This document shows, in pieces, positions 18,131 to 26,396 of a stretch of 64,000 bases of DNA. The position numbers and the translations under genes are program-made. The stretch comes from Pseudodesulfovibrio sp. (GTDB lineage: Bacteria > Desulfobacterota > Desulfovibrionia > Desulfovibrionales > Desulfovibrionaceae). Each line of letters opens with the position of its first letter. The stretch's first letter is position 1. The notes under the pieces are model-generated. The model worked only from the letters and a program-made list of their open reading frames with translations. It searched no databases and was not told the DNA's origin. Where the stretch lies: the NCBI GenBank assembly GCA_016744135.1, contig JADGEX010000001.1:1065029-1129028 (forward strand), given 5' to 3'.

Positions 18131-18837
18131 TAGACAGCCGCTCCTTGTGAAGTGGCGAGTAGATATCCTCTTCCTCGGATAGTCTTGATGCTGACGTGTG
18201 ACCCCAGCTTTTTCCGCAGATTACTCATATGAACATTAAGGACGTAGTCATCAAACTCAACACCCCGACCAAGCGCCTGCTCCATGAGATCGTTTCGTTC
18301 AACCACGGCCCCCATATTCAAGGCTAACTGTTCAACGATATCATACTCCGTCGAAGTCAAATGCACGGGATTGTCATCAAGGGTCATATTGCGCGTATTT
18401 CTATCAATGACCACATTACCAAACTCAATACTCTTCTTCCGGAGCATCTTCACGGCCCCGCCTTCAGATCGACTGGTGTCATACCGGCGAAGCACGGCCC
18501 GAATTCTCGCCAGCAATTCACGAAGTGGAAAAGGTTTGGCAATGTAATCATCAGCCCCCATTTCCAATCCTACCACCCGGTCAATCTCTTCTCCACGTCC
18601 GGTCAGCATGATCACCGGAATATTTGAACTTGATCTCAAGGCGGAAAGCACATTGAACCCACTCAGGTCAGGCAACATGACATCAAGCAGAATCAACTCA
18701 TACGACTTTTTCTCAGCGGCCTGAATACCAGACTCACCTGTATACATTGAATCAAGGGCAAAACCTTCGCTTTGAAGGTAGCTGGACAAGAGTTCCGCAA
18801 CCTCGGGATCGTCATCTATCAACAACAGATCACTCAT
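18130..18837 (-). CDS. OmpR/PhoB family response regulator
   Basis: A 235-residue regulator: receiver domain with acidic pocket Asp8-Asp10, phosphorylation site Asp52 (LLDVMLPDLSG) and the AKPF lysine; C-terminal winged helix (about 130-232) with NVHMSNLRKKLG and IKTIRGRGYLL. It is the first gene of a four-gene operon with the TonB receptor, YfiR-like protein and histidine kinase, which is very likely its partner. AAAAGGAGGCGGT gives a strong ribosome binding site. Confidence 0.94.
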   Translation of the reverse strand: MSDLLLIDDDPEVAELLSSYLQSEGFALDSMYTGESGIQAAEKKSYELILLDVMLPDLSGFNVLSALRSSSNIPVIMLTGRGEEIDRVVGLEMGADDYIAKPFPLRELLARIRAVLRRYDTSRSEGGAVKMLRKKSIEFGNVVIDRNTRNMTLDDNPVHLTSTEYDIVEQLALNMGAVVERNDLMEQALGRGVEFDDYVLNVHMSNLRKKLGSHVSIKTIRGRGYLLATSQGAAV

Positions 18838-18856
18838 ACCGCCTCCTTTTCATTTG

Positions 18857-18885
18857 ATTATATAGCTTTAGAAGAGACACTGAAA
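18857..18885 (-). promoter_or_regulatory. Promoter of the response regulator/TonB operon
   Basis: On the minus strand TTTCAG, a 17-base spacer and a perfect TATAAT -10 box (18862-18857), about 20 bases before the start codon. The -35 box is poor, as expected for an activated promoter. Confidence 0.4.
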
Positions 18886-18972
18886 CTCATATAATGTTAA
18901 TTTATATAAAGAAGGTTAAGACACATTAATAATCACTGTAGTTTTCTCAATATCTCATGCAATTTTTATGCA

Positions 18973-18987
18973 GGGAAAAATTTTCCC
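18973..18987 (+). repeat. Small palindrome upstream of flagellin
   Basis: GGGAAAAATTTTCCC (7-1-7) lies 110 bases before the flagellin start. It could be a regulator site; no T-run or gene end is near, so it is not a terminator. I could not find a convincing sigma-28 promoter in this interval. Confidence 0.35.
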
Positions 18988-19096
18988 ATGTAAACGGATT
19001 GCCCATCCTCCTCCGTATAGAGGGGCATTGAATGTGCGTTTTGCTCACCGTGAACAAAACCACCGCATGGATGCACCCACTTTCAAGGAGGAAAGT

Positions 19097-19951
19097 ATGT
19101 CTCTGGTCGTTAACAACAACTTAATGGCAAACTCGGCAGCCCGGTATCTGAACAACGCGTACAGTGCTTTGGGCACCTCGACGGAACGTCTGTCTTCTGG
19201 CCTGCGCGTCAACAGCGCAGCGGATGATGCAGCTGGACTGGCAGTCCGCGAACTCATGCGCTCCGACATCTCAACCCTCAACCAAGGGGTCAGGAACGCC
19301 AACGACGGCATCTCCATGATCCAGACAGCAGACGGCGCGCTTTCCGTCATTGATGAAAAGCTCATCCGTATGAAGGAACTGGCCGAGCAGGCCGCCACCG
19401 GTACGTACACCGATAGCCAGCGTGAACTTATCGACGACGAGTATCAGGCCATGGCTTCGGAAATCACCCGTATCGCCAATGCCACTGACTTCAACGGCAT
19501 TTACTTGCTCAACGGCAATCTGTCCGGCGACGGGCTGACAGTTCACTTCGGTACTGGCAACGATGCCACCGAGGACAAGTACGCCATCACTATCGACAAT
19601 TGCACAGCTTCAGCTCTCGGTGTGGGCTCAAACAGTACTACCGGAGTCGGCGCTGCCGTTTCCACTCAGGAACTCGCCCAGAACTCTCTGGACGCACTCA
19701 ACTCGGCCATCGTGTCCAAGGACAAGGTCCGAGCCAACCTGGGTTCAATGCAGAACAGACTTTCGGCAACCATTTCCAACCTCGAAGTCCAGGCGGAAAA
19801 CCTTCAGGCTGCCGAATCCCGTATCTCCGATGTGGACGTAGCGACTGAGATGACCGAGTACACCAAGCAGCAGATCATAACCCAATCTGCCGTGGCCATG
19901 CTCTCACAGGCCAACTCACTCCCGCAGATGGCCTTGTCACTCATCGGCTAG
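19097..19951 (+). CDS. fliC: Flagellin
   Basis: A 284-residue flagellin with the conserved D0/D1 ends and a short central region. The N-terminus reads SLVVNNNLMANSAARYLNNA, then LSSGLRVNSAADDAAGLAV; the C-terminus has RISDVDVATEMTEYTKQQII and ends MALSLIG. The start at 19097 follows AAGGAGG by 5 bases; the frame is open 43 codons upstream but is not flagellin-like there. Length is short compared with enteric flagellins because the D2/D3 domains are missing, which is common in this group. It is the first gene of the filament/hook region, probably with its own promoter and a hairpin behind it. Confidence 0.95.
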   Translation: MSLVVNNNLMANSAARYLNNAYSALGTSTERLSSGLRVNSAADDAAGLAVRELMRSDISTLNQGVRNANDGISMIQTADGALSVIDEKLIRMKELAEQAATGTYTDSQRELIDDEYQAMASEITRIANATDFNGIYLLNGNLSGDGLTVHFGTGNDATEDKYAITIDNCTASALGVGSNSTTGVGAAVSTQELAQNSLDALNSAIVSKDKVRANLGSMQNRLSATISNLEVQAENLQAAESRISDVDVATEMTEYTKQQIITQSAVAMLSQANSLPQMALSLIG

Positions 19952-19969
19952 TCCACTCCTTCTCCAACA

Positions 19970-20014
19970 TGAGGACCGACTCGGAACCAATCCGGGCCGG
20001 TCCTCACTCTTTAC
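19970..20014 (+). terminator. Hairpin after flagellin
   Basis: TGAGGACCG (19970-19978) pairs with CGGTCCTCA (19998-20006), and the inner TCGGA/TCCG can extend the stem. CTCTTTAC follows, a weak T-rich tail. It would end the abundant flagellin transcript. Confidence 0.65.
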
Positions 20015-20284
20015 ATCGTCCAAACTCCCGACGCGGTTACATCTTTTTTCCCATCGGCGTTTTTTTCCGGCCTGCACTTTCCCTCACGGAGAACAAATGG
20101 TTTCACCCCACTCTCAACTATCGTTTTTTATTAAGAATTATTTATTTTCATTTCATCATGACGTCTTCATCAAAACAAAACAAATCAATTATTCATTTTT
20201 AAAAAATATTTACTAACATACTTTTTATATAAGTGAACATTAAACGGTATTCATATTGCTCATTTTGTAGTCAGGAGGCGAACA
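20015..20284 (+). other. AT-rich non-coding leader before the sigma-factor gene
   Basis: No gene is supported here. From about 20100 the composition becomes strongly AT-rich, and this continues into the first half of the next gene. A 77-codon open frame (19969-20202) has no ribosome binding site or family likeness and overlaps the terminator. AGGAGGCG precedes the next start. Confidence 0.5.
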
Positions 20285-20866
20285 ATGAGTAGTACATTAA
20301 TTGAAATAGAAAAAAAATTTGGCAATATATCATATGATGAACTCTTCAAAAAACACTCTAAACTGATATTTAAACTCATTTATAACTTCATTAATGCAAA
20401 AAATATTAGACTTCATAACAGTGAGGTCGATGACATATTTCAAGAAATTGCATTGAAAATTTTTAAGAACAACTATCTTTTAAAGTATAATAAAGAAAAA
20501 AGCTCATTTATTACATGGCTCAACATCATATGCAGAACAACTACAATTGATTACTACAGGAAAAAAATCCGATGGACAGAATCAGTACTCACCGAGACCC
20601 ACCACATCACAGAAGAGCCAAACATTGATGCGGCCATATTCAGTCTCCCGGCGGGAGTTCTTACAGCACGACAGACGGAAGTCATAACACTCCTCTTTAA
20701 GGAAGGGATGGTGGCCTGCGAAGTCGCAACAGCACTGGGGATCACAGCCAGAACTGTCAGAAGCATCAAATTTCAAGCCCTGAACAGACTCCGTACCTAC
20801 TACGGAGCCACTCCCGCACTGCACGAGATAGACACCATGGAAACACCCAGGAGGAAGGTCTCATGA
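20285..20866 (+). CDS. ECF-like sigma-70 family RNA polymerase sigma factor
   Basis: A 193-residue protein with sigma region 2 (DDIFQEIALKIFKNN and TWLNIICRTTTIDYYRKK, about 55-100) and region 4 (LTARQTEVITLLFKEGMVAC and GITARTVRSIKFQALNRLR, about 125-178). The size and two-domain layout fit the ECF group. It overlaps flgD by ATGA, so it belongs to the hook/filament operon and could direct its own operon. The first ~95 codons are very AT-rich and lysine/isoleucine/asparagine-rich, while the rest has the base use of its neighbours; this sharp change is unusual. It is not FliA-like in length. The target promoters are unknown. Confidence 0.8.
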   Translation: MSSTLIEIEKKFGNISYDELFKKHSKLIFKLIYNFINAKNIRLHNSEVDDIFQEIALKIFKNNYLLKYNKEKSSFITWLNIICRTTTIDYYRKKIRWTESVLTETHHITEEPNIDAAIFSLPAGVLTARQTEVITLLFKEGMVACEVATALGITARTVRSIKFQALNRLRTYYGATPALHEIDTMETPRRKVS

Positions 20867-21549
20867 GTATCGACACCACAAGTTATTACGACTCACTGGT
20901 GCAGTCTTCTGCGCCTGATCCGGTCACCATCACCACTGATACTGAAGCCAGTTCCCTCACTTCGGATGATTTCATCACGCTGTTGCTGGCCGAGTTACAA
21001 TATCAGGACCCCACTGAGCCTGTGGACAACTCACAAATGGTTGACCAGATGACCCAGTACTCCCAGCTCGAACAGATGACTGAAATGAATGAGAAAATGG
21101 ATGCCCTGACCGAAAGTCTTGGTGCCATGACCGCCTCCAACGGCTTGGACTACCTCGGCAAACAGGTCGAAGCAGATGGATCAACCATCAGCGTATCGGG
21201 GGACTCCATTTCCTCTCTTTATTTCGAACTGCCCGAAGATGCCGCCTCAGTGACCTGCAACGTCTACGACAGCAACGGCACCATCGTGGACACCGAAACC
21301 TACTCCGAACTGGATGCCGGAATCAGCGCATTCACGTGGGACGGCACTGATTACAACGACGACACAGCGAGCAACGGCATATACTACGTGGTCGTTTCCG
21401 CACAAGACAGCAACGGTGCGGATATCGATGTTTCCACCACAACCACCGGCACGGTTATCGGCATCAGCAATACCGATGATGGAATCATCCTCTCTCTCGA
21501 CGACGGACGCACCGTGAACATGCTGGACGTCACATACGCCACTTCCTGA
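20863..21549 (+). CDS. flgD: Flagellar hook assembly protein FlgD
   Basis: A 228-residue hook-capping scaffold. The N-terminal FlgD signature is clear at about 30-80: DDFITLLLAELQYQDPTEPV, then NSQMVDQMTQYSQLEQM. A Tudor/FnIII-like C-terminal part follows, with AFTWDGTDYNDDTASNG. It starts with ATGA on the sigma-factor gene and is followed by flgE after 39 bases. It caps the growing hook and is then lost from the structure. Confidence 0.94.
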   Translation: MSIDTTSYYDSLVQSSAPDPVTITTDTEASSLTSDDFITLLLAELQYQDPTEPVDNSQMVDQMTQYSQLEQMTEMNEKMDALTESLGAMTASNGLDYLGKQVEADGSTISVSGDSISSLYFELPEDAASVTCNVYDSNGTIVDTETYSELDAGISAFTWDGTDYNDDTASNGIYYVVVSAQDSNGADIDVSTTTTGTVIGISNTDDGIILSLDDGRTVNMLDVTYATS

Positions 21550-21588
21550 TTAAATTAATCAAATTTCTGTTAATACAAGGAGATAGAC

Positions 21589-23139
21589 ATGAGTATCACA
21601 GGATCAATGTACGCAGGCATTTCAGGACTTCAGGCACAAAGTCAGGCGACTTCGGTGGTCAGCAGCAACCTCGCTAACTCCACAACCACTGGCTACAAAA
21701 GTTCATCCATAGCTTTTGAAGATGTTTTCTACAGCACGGTCTATGCTGGTAACAGCGCGGACCAGGTCGGTAACGGTGTATCCGTGGCCTCCATCAATAC
21801 TGATTTCTCTCAGGGGGCATACCAATCCACCAACTCGGTCACTGACGTTGCCATTAACGGAGACGGCTTCTACATGCTCGTGGACCCGGACACAGACAAT
21901 ACCTATTACACCCGCGCCGGCAACTTCACCTTTGACACGAATGGCTACCTCGTAGATGCCCACGGCAATCGTGTTCAGGGGTGGGAAATGGCAGACGATT
22001 CCATCTCCGGCGGGTTAACCGACATCCAGCTGGACAACTCCCAATCCCCGCCCAACGCCACCAGTGAAATCAATTTCTCACTGAATCTCGACTCTACATC
22101 CACGGATAACAGCACCTCAGCCACCAGCCCATACACAGCGTTATTCGACGCGTACGACGGCACGGCAGAACCGCCCATGGACGACTCCCGTTATGCATAT
22201 CAAACAACCATCTCGACATATGACGAAAACGGTGCTGCCCATGATATGACCATATACTTCGATCCCGTAGAAACTGCTGACGGTGATCTGGTCTGGGAAT
22301 ACGTCCTGACTTGTGACGCCAGCGAAGACATGCGTGACTTCGAAGGGGCGGAAATGAACACCACAAGTGGTGCAGGCGCACTCATGACCGGCACCATGAC
22401 GTTCTCCTCTTCCGGTGATCTGCAAAGCATGACTGCGTTCACCCTCTCGGACACGCCGACGGACCCGACCGACCCCATGGCTGCCGAGAACTGGGAATTA
22501 GCGGAATTCGACACCAACGGACTGCCCATCTTCGACACCAATTTCACCGGCTCCGACGAAAATCAAGAAATCACGCTGGACCTCGGCATCTCGAACTCGG
22601 ATTACAGCACAGGCACCGGTTGGGACACCACCGGCGGCATTGACTCACTGGATGACTTAAACGCGGCAACCGTTACCGACGACCTGCCTTCATTCAATAC
22701 GGGCGTTCTCGCCACAGGCGCCACCACCAGCACGACCTCCGGGTCTGCCACATTCAGCCTCAATCAGGACGGCTATGCACCCGGCGTGCTCATCGATGTT
22801 TCCATCAGCGAAAACGGCGTACTTTCAGGCCGATATACCAATGGACAGACACAGGATCTGTACACTCTTGGATTAGCTGACTTCACCAACACACAGGGGC
22901 TCTACTCCGAGGGAAGCAATCTGTTCTCGGCCACCACTGAATCAGGACAGGCCTATATCGGCACTCCCGGTTCCGCAGGCTTCGGCTCCATAGCCTCCAA
23001 CGTTCTGGAACAATCCAACGTAGATACGGCAACAGAACTGACTAACCTCATCATTATTCAAGCAGCCTATCAGGCCAACTCCAAGGTCGTCACTACGGCA
23101 GACACCCTGCTTCAGACAGCCATCGGCATGAAGCGATAA
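21589..23139 (+). CDS. flgE: Flagellar hook protein FlgE
   Basis: A 516-residue hook subunit. The N-terminus MSITGSMYAGISGLQAQSQA and SSNLANSTTTGYKSS is the rod/hook family motif; DVAINGDGFYML and YTRAGNFTFDTNGYLVDAHG mark the flagellar basal-body rod/hook domain; the C-terminus has VDTATELTNLIIIQAAYQANS and ends in a coiled-coil helix. The length shows an added surface domain in the middle (about 150-400), rich in Thr, Ser and Asp. Ribosome binding site ACAAGGAGATAGAC. The gene lies between flgD and flgK in the expected order. Confidence 0.95.
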   Translation: MSITGSMYAGISGLQAQSQATSVVSSNLANSTTTGYKSSSIAFEDVFYSTVYAGNSADQVGNGVSVASINTDFSQGAYQSTNSVTDVAINGDGFYMLVDPDTDNTYYTRAGNFTFDTNGYLVDAHGNRVQGWEMADDSISGGLTDIQLDNSQSPPNATSEINFSLNLDSTSTDNSTSATSPYTALFDAYDGTAEPPMDDSRYAYQTTISTYDENGAAHDMTIYFDPVETADGDLVWEYVLTCDASEDMRDFEGAEMNTTSGAGALMTGTMTFSSSGDLQSMTAFTLSDTPTDPTDPMAAENWELAEFDTNGLPIFDTNFTGSDENQEITLDLGISNSDYSTGTGWDTTGGIDSLDDLNAATVTDDLPSFNTGVLATGATTSTTSGSATFSLNQDGYAPGVLIDVSISENGVLSGRYTNGQTQDLYTLGLADFTNTQGLYSEGSNLFSATTESGQAYIGTPGSAGFGSIASNVLEQSNVDTATELTNLIIIQAAYQANSKVVTTADTLLQTAIGMKR

Positions 23140-23163
23140 CGGCCACGATACCGGGAGAGCGAC

Positions 23164-25176
23164 ATGATCAACAATCTGTACAATATCGGACTGAAGTCAC
23201 TGCAAAATGCGCAGGTGTCCATCGACAATGCGTCGAACAACATCGCCAATGCAGACACTCCCGGATACCAGCAGACAGAGGCCGTTTACGAAACCGGCGA
23301 TTCCATCACCATACAAGGTTTGACTGTCGGCACCGGGGCGGACGTGGTGGCCATCCAGTCGGCATTCGATGAATTTGTAGAAGCGCAATATCTCGACGCC
23401 TCTGCGGATTTGGCCTGTCAGAACGCCGCCTACCAATATCTGTATCAGCTCGATTCCCTGCTCAACCAAACGGACGGAGGACTCAGTACGTCACTGGATG
23501 ATTTCTTCCTGGCCTGGAATGAATTGAGCACCGACCCGGATTCGCTGTCCGCACGTGAAGCCCTGTTGGGAGAAACGCAAACACTGATCTACGGTCTCAA
23601 TTCCACAGCAGAACAACTTGAAGGCGTAGAAGAAAGCATCAACACGGAAATCCAGAACGAAATAAGCGAAGCCAATCAACTCATCGAAGACATAGCCCTG
23701 TCGAATGCGGCCATTGCAGCCAATCCAAATGATCTTCAGGCCATTGCCGAACGCGATCAGATGATCCGTAATCTCGATGCGATCATCGGAGTCAACGCGC
23801 TTTACAAATCCAATGGGGAAGTCACGATCATGACCGAAGAGGGATATACCATGGTGGATGGAACTGAAACGCACAGCCTTGTCTATGGTGATCCGAATGC
23901 TACGGCTTCACTGATTCGTGACTCTGATTATGATGGAACTATCGAGTTCTCCGGGGCATCAAGTGAAGAACTCCTTCTTGAATTCGTTTCTACCGGCCCG
24001 GACGGAACAGCAGAATTCAAAGTCTCCACCGACGGCGGCAAGACCTGGTTGGAAGATGAAAACGGCGACACCATGCTCTACACGGCTGGCGATGAAAACT
24101 CCCCGGTTGAAATCGAAGGGGTTGAAATATGGTTTGAAGGCGGCACAGCAGATCATGCAACAGGTGATCGATACGCTATTACTCCCAAGAGCGGCCTGTA
24201 CTGGGAAACCAGTGATGGCTCATTACAAAACATCACTCCCATGACCGATGCCGCAGGTCAGGAAGTCTCCGGGCGCACTTCAGGAGGAAGTCTGGCTGGA
24301 CTTTATACGGCACGAGACGACACAGTTGTCCCCACCCTTGACGCACTGGACGACATAGCCAATGCCCTCATCTGGGAAGTCAACGCCGAACACGCACAAG
24401 GAGCCGGGCTTGCACACCACACCGGACTGACAGGCAGTTACAGCATGGAAGATTCCAGCGCCCTGCTCAGCAACAGTGGTCTCACATACGCCGACAATAT
24501 TCAGGCCGGAGAGCTTGAATTGGTGACATACAACGCAGACGGAACGGTCTCCACTTCGGCTGTCATATCCGTTGATCCAGCCACGGATTCCATGGATGAC
24601 ATCATCAATTCCATCAACACACTCTATGCAGGAGAACTCACGGCATCCGTCAACGGTGACGGGCAACTGCAAATCGCAGCAGCCTCGGACGTAAGTTTCG
24701 AGATTGCAGGAGACTCATCAAACCTTCTTGCCGCGACAGGCATGAATACCTTTTTCACGGGTTCGGATGCTTCGACCATTGCAATAGACAGTTACATCGC
24801 AACCGACACTGCACACATCAACAGCGGAGTCGTTGGTGACGACGGTCTGGTTTCATCTGGAAACAACGATGTAGCCAACGCAATGATGACTCTTTCAAGC
24901 GAGAACGTCTCTGTAGGGTCTATGACCACAACTCTCAGCGGAGCCCTTTCAACGCTTGTATCCGACGTTGGTTCAGCGGCCAGCTCTACAGAACTCAAGC
25001 TGACCTATGCCCAGACTTCAGCCCAGTATCTTTACGACCAACAGGCCTCTGTCAGTGAAGTAAATGTTGACGAAGAGCTTCTCGATCTCACCAAGTATCA
25101 ACAACAATACCAAGCTGCTGCAGAAATAATCTCTGTCACGCGAACCATGATGGATACCATTTTGGACATGGTCTAA
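23164..25176 (+). CDS. flgK: Flagellar hook-associated protein 1 FlgK
   Basis: A 670-residue hook-filament junction protein. The N-terminus NNLYNIGLKSLQNAQVSIDN and NIANADTPGYQQ and the C-terminus EELLDLTKYQQQYQAAAEII are typical. At about 265-345 there is an extra domain with FKVSTDGGKTWLEDENGD and GVEIWFEGG, similar to one in FlgL downstream. The region 415-600 carries further surface domains. Ribosome binding site CGGGAGAG; flgL follows after 16 bases. Confidence 0.94.
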   Translation: MINNLYNIGLKSLQNAQVSIDNASNNIANADTPGYQQTEAVYETGDSITIQGLTVGTGADVVAIQSAFDEFVEAQYLDASADLACQNAAYQYLYQLDSLLNQTDGGLSTSLDDFFLAWNELSTDPDSLSAREALLGETQTLIYGLNSTAEQLEGVEESINTEIQNEISEANQLIEDIALSNAAIAANPNDLQAIAERDQMIRNLDAIIGVNALYKSNGEVTIMTEEGYTMVDGTETHSLVYGDPNATASLIRDSDYDGTIEFSGASSEELLLEFVSTGPDGTAEFKVSTDGGKTWLEDENGDTMLYTAGDENSPVEIEGVEIWFEGGTADHATGDRYAITPKSGLYWETSDGSLQNITPMTDAAGQEVSGRTSGGSLAGLYTARDDTVVPTLDALDDIANALIWEVNAEHAQGAGLAHHTGLTGSYSMEDSSALLSNSGLTYADNIQAGELELVTYNADGTVSTSAVISVDPATDSMDDIINSINTLYAGELTASVNGDGQLQIAAASDVSFEIAGDSSNLLAATGMNTFFTGSDASTIAIDSYIATDTAHINSGVVGDDGLVSSGNNDVANAMMTLSSENVSVGSMTTTLSGALSTLVSDVGSAASSTELKLTYAQTSAQYLYDQQASVSEVNVDEELLDLTKYQQQYQAAAEIISVTRTMMDTILDMV

Positions 25177-25192
25177 CCTCAAAGGAACAGTC

Positions 25193-26386
25193 ATGCGTAT
25201 CAGCACATCACAAATATTTTCCCAGTCTCTCAACCAGATGAATACCGCGCTCAATGATGTAGCGGAACTCAACATGATGGAATCCACTCAAAAAAAAATC
25301 AACAGGCCGTCAGATGATCCCGCCGGAATGGCGAATATCATGAACCTGAACGCTTACGATCAATCCCTGAGTGGCTACATGGATAACTGCGGAACCGCCA
25401 CGGACAGTCTTGATTTGGCAGATCAAGCATTAATGCAGGTCAGTGAAAATATCATAGCTGCCATGGAACTGGCTGAACAGGGATCGACCGAAACATACAC
25501 TGATGAACAGCTCCAGATGATGGCTCTGGAAATGGAAAGCTACCTCGACAGTATACTCGCCATTTCCAACACCCAAATGGGGGCGGACTCTCTCTTTGCA
25601 GGAGATGACCTTGGCAATAATGCTTACGAAATGGGCCTTGGCGTCACGTTGCCAAATGACTCATTGAACGATGCGAACTTTGCTTCCATGACCGGTGAAA
25701 TCGACAGCACGGTCCACGTCCAATTCAGTGAACCAGGTGTCATCGGAACTGATGAAATCGACTACCAATATTCCACCGATAACGGTCAGACATGGACAAC
25801 CGCCACACTTGCGGCTGGCGACACGACCATTGATGTCGGGACCGTCCAAATTGAATTCACAACAGGTACCCCGGTGACAGCGGCTGACGGCAACGGAAAC
25901 GGCACTGAATTCTATCTGCGAGAAGCGGCCCATTACACAGGAAGTGACACAGCCATGTCCGTTGCCATTTCCGAAAACACCAATGTGGATATGACCACCG
26001 TGGGCAGTACTGTCTTCGGCGGTGTCGACCCGACAACCAACATGCCTTACACAGAACCCAATCTCTTCGAGACCTTAAGCGACTGCATCGTCTACATGGA
26101 AACTGGCAATCAGGATGCAGTGGCCGCATGTCTCGACGATTTGCGCGACGCTCATGAAAATGTCGAAACAGGTTCAGCCAACGTCGGCGCGAGAGAAAAC
26201 AAAATTTCCTACACCGAGCAATCCTTGGGGCTGATCCGGGAAGTGACCACAAACAGTATCAGCCGCGAGGAAGACGCCAACGCAACTCAACTGATTGTCG
26301 AGCTTGAACAGGCCAATTACGTCTATGAAGCTGTGCTCAGATCGACTGCTGACATCATGAAAATGAGCATACTCAATTATATTTAA
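25193..26386 (+). CDS. flgL: Flagellar hook-associated protein 3 FlgL
   Basis: A 397-residue junction protein. The N-terminus has MRISTSQIFSQSLNQMNTAL and INRPSDDPAGMANIMNLNAY, and the C-terminus ATQLIVELEQANYVYEAVLR with the helical end typical of FlgL. A domain at about 175-255 contains YQYSTDNGQTWTTATLAAGD and VQIEFTTG, a match in pattern to the insert in FlgK. Ribosome binding site AAAGGAAC. Confidence 0.93.
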   Translation: MRISTSQIFSQSLNQMNTALNDVAELNMMESTQKKINRPSDDPAGMANIMNLNAYDQSLSGYMDNCGTATDSLDLADQALMQVSENIIAAMELAEQGSTETYTDEQLQMMALEMESYLDSILAISNTQMGADSLFAGDDLGNNAYEMGLGVTLPNDSLNDANFASMTGEIDSTVHVQFSEPGVIGTDEIDYQYSTDNGQTWTTATLAAGDTTIDVGTVQIEFTTGTPVTAADGNGNGTEFYLREAAHYTGSDTAMSVAISENTNVDMTTVGSTVFGGVDPTTNMPYTEPNLFETLSDCIVYMETGNQDAVAACLDDLRDAHENVETGSANVGARENKISYTEQSLGLIREVTTNSISREEDANATQLIVELEQANYVYEAVLRSTADIMKMSILNYI

Positions 26387-26396
26387 GGAGGAAGTC

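Noticed and set aside
18991..19020. Sigma-28 promoter before flagellin (TAAA...CCGTATAG)
   Set aside because: The spacing is 17-18 instead of about 15 and the -10 match is poor, so I do not call it.
19969..20202. 77-codon open frame after flagellin
   Set aside because: It starts within the flagellin terminator and has no start signal or protein-like composition.
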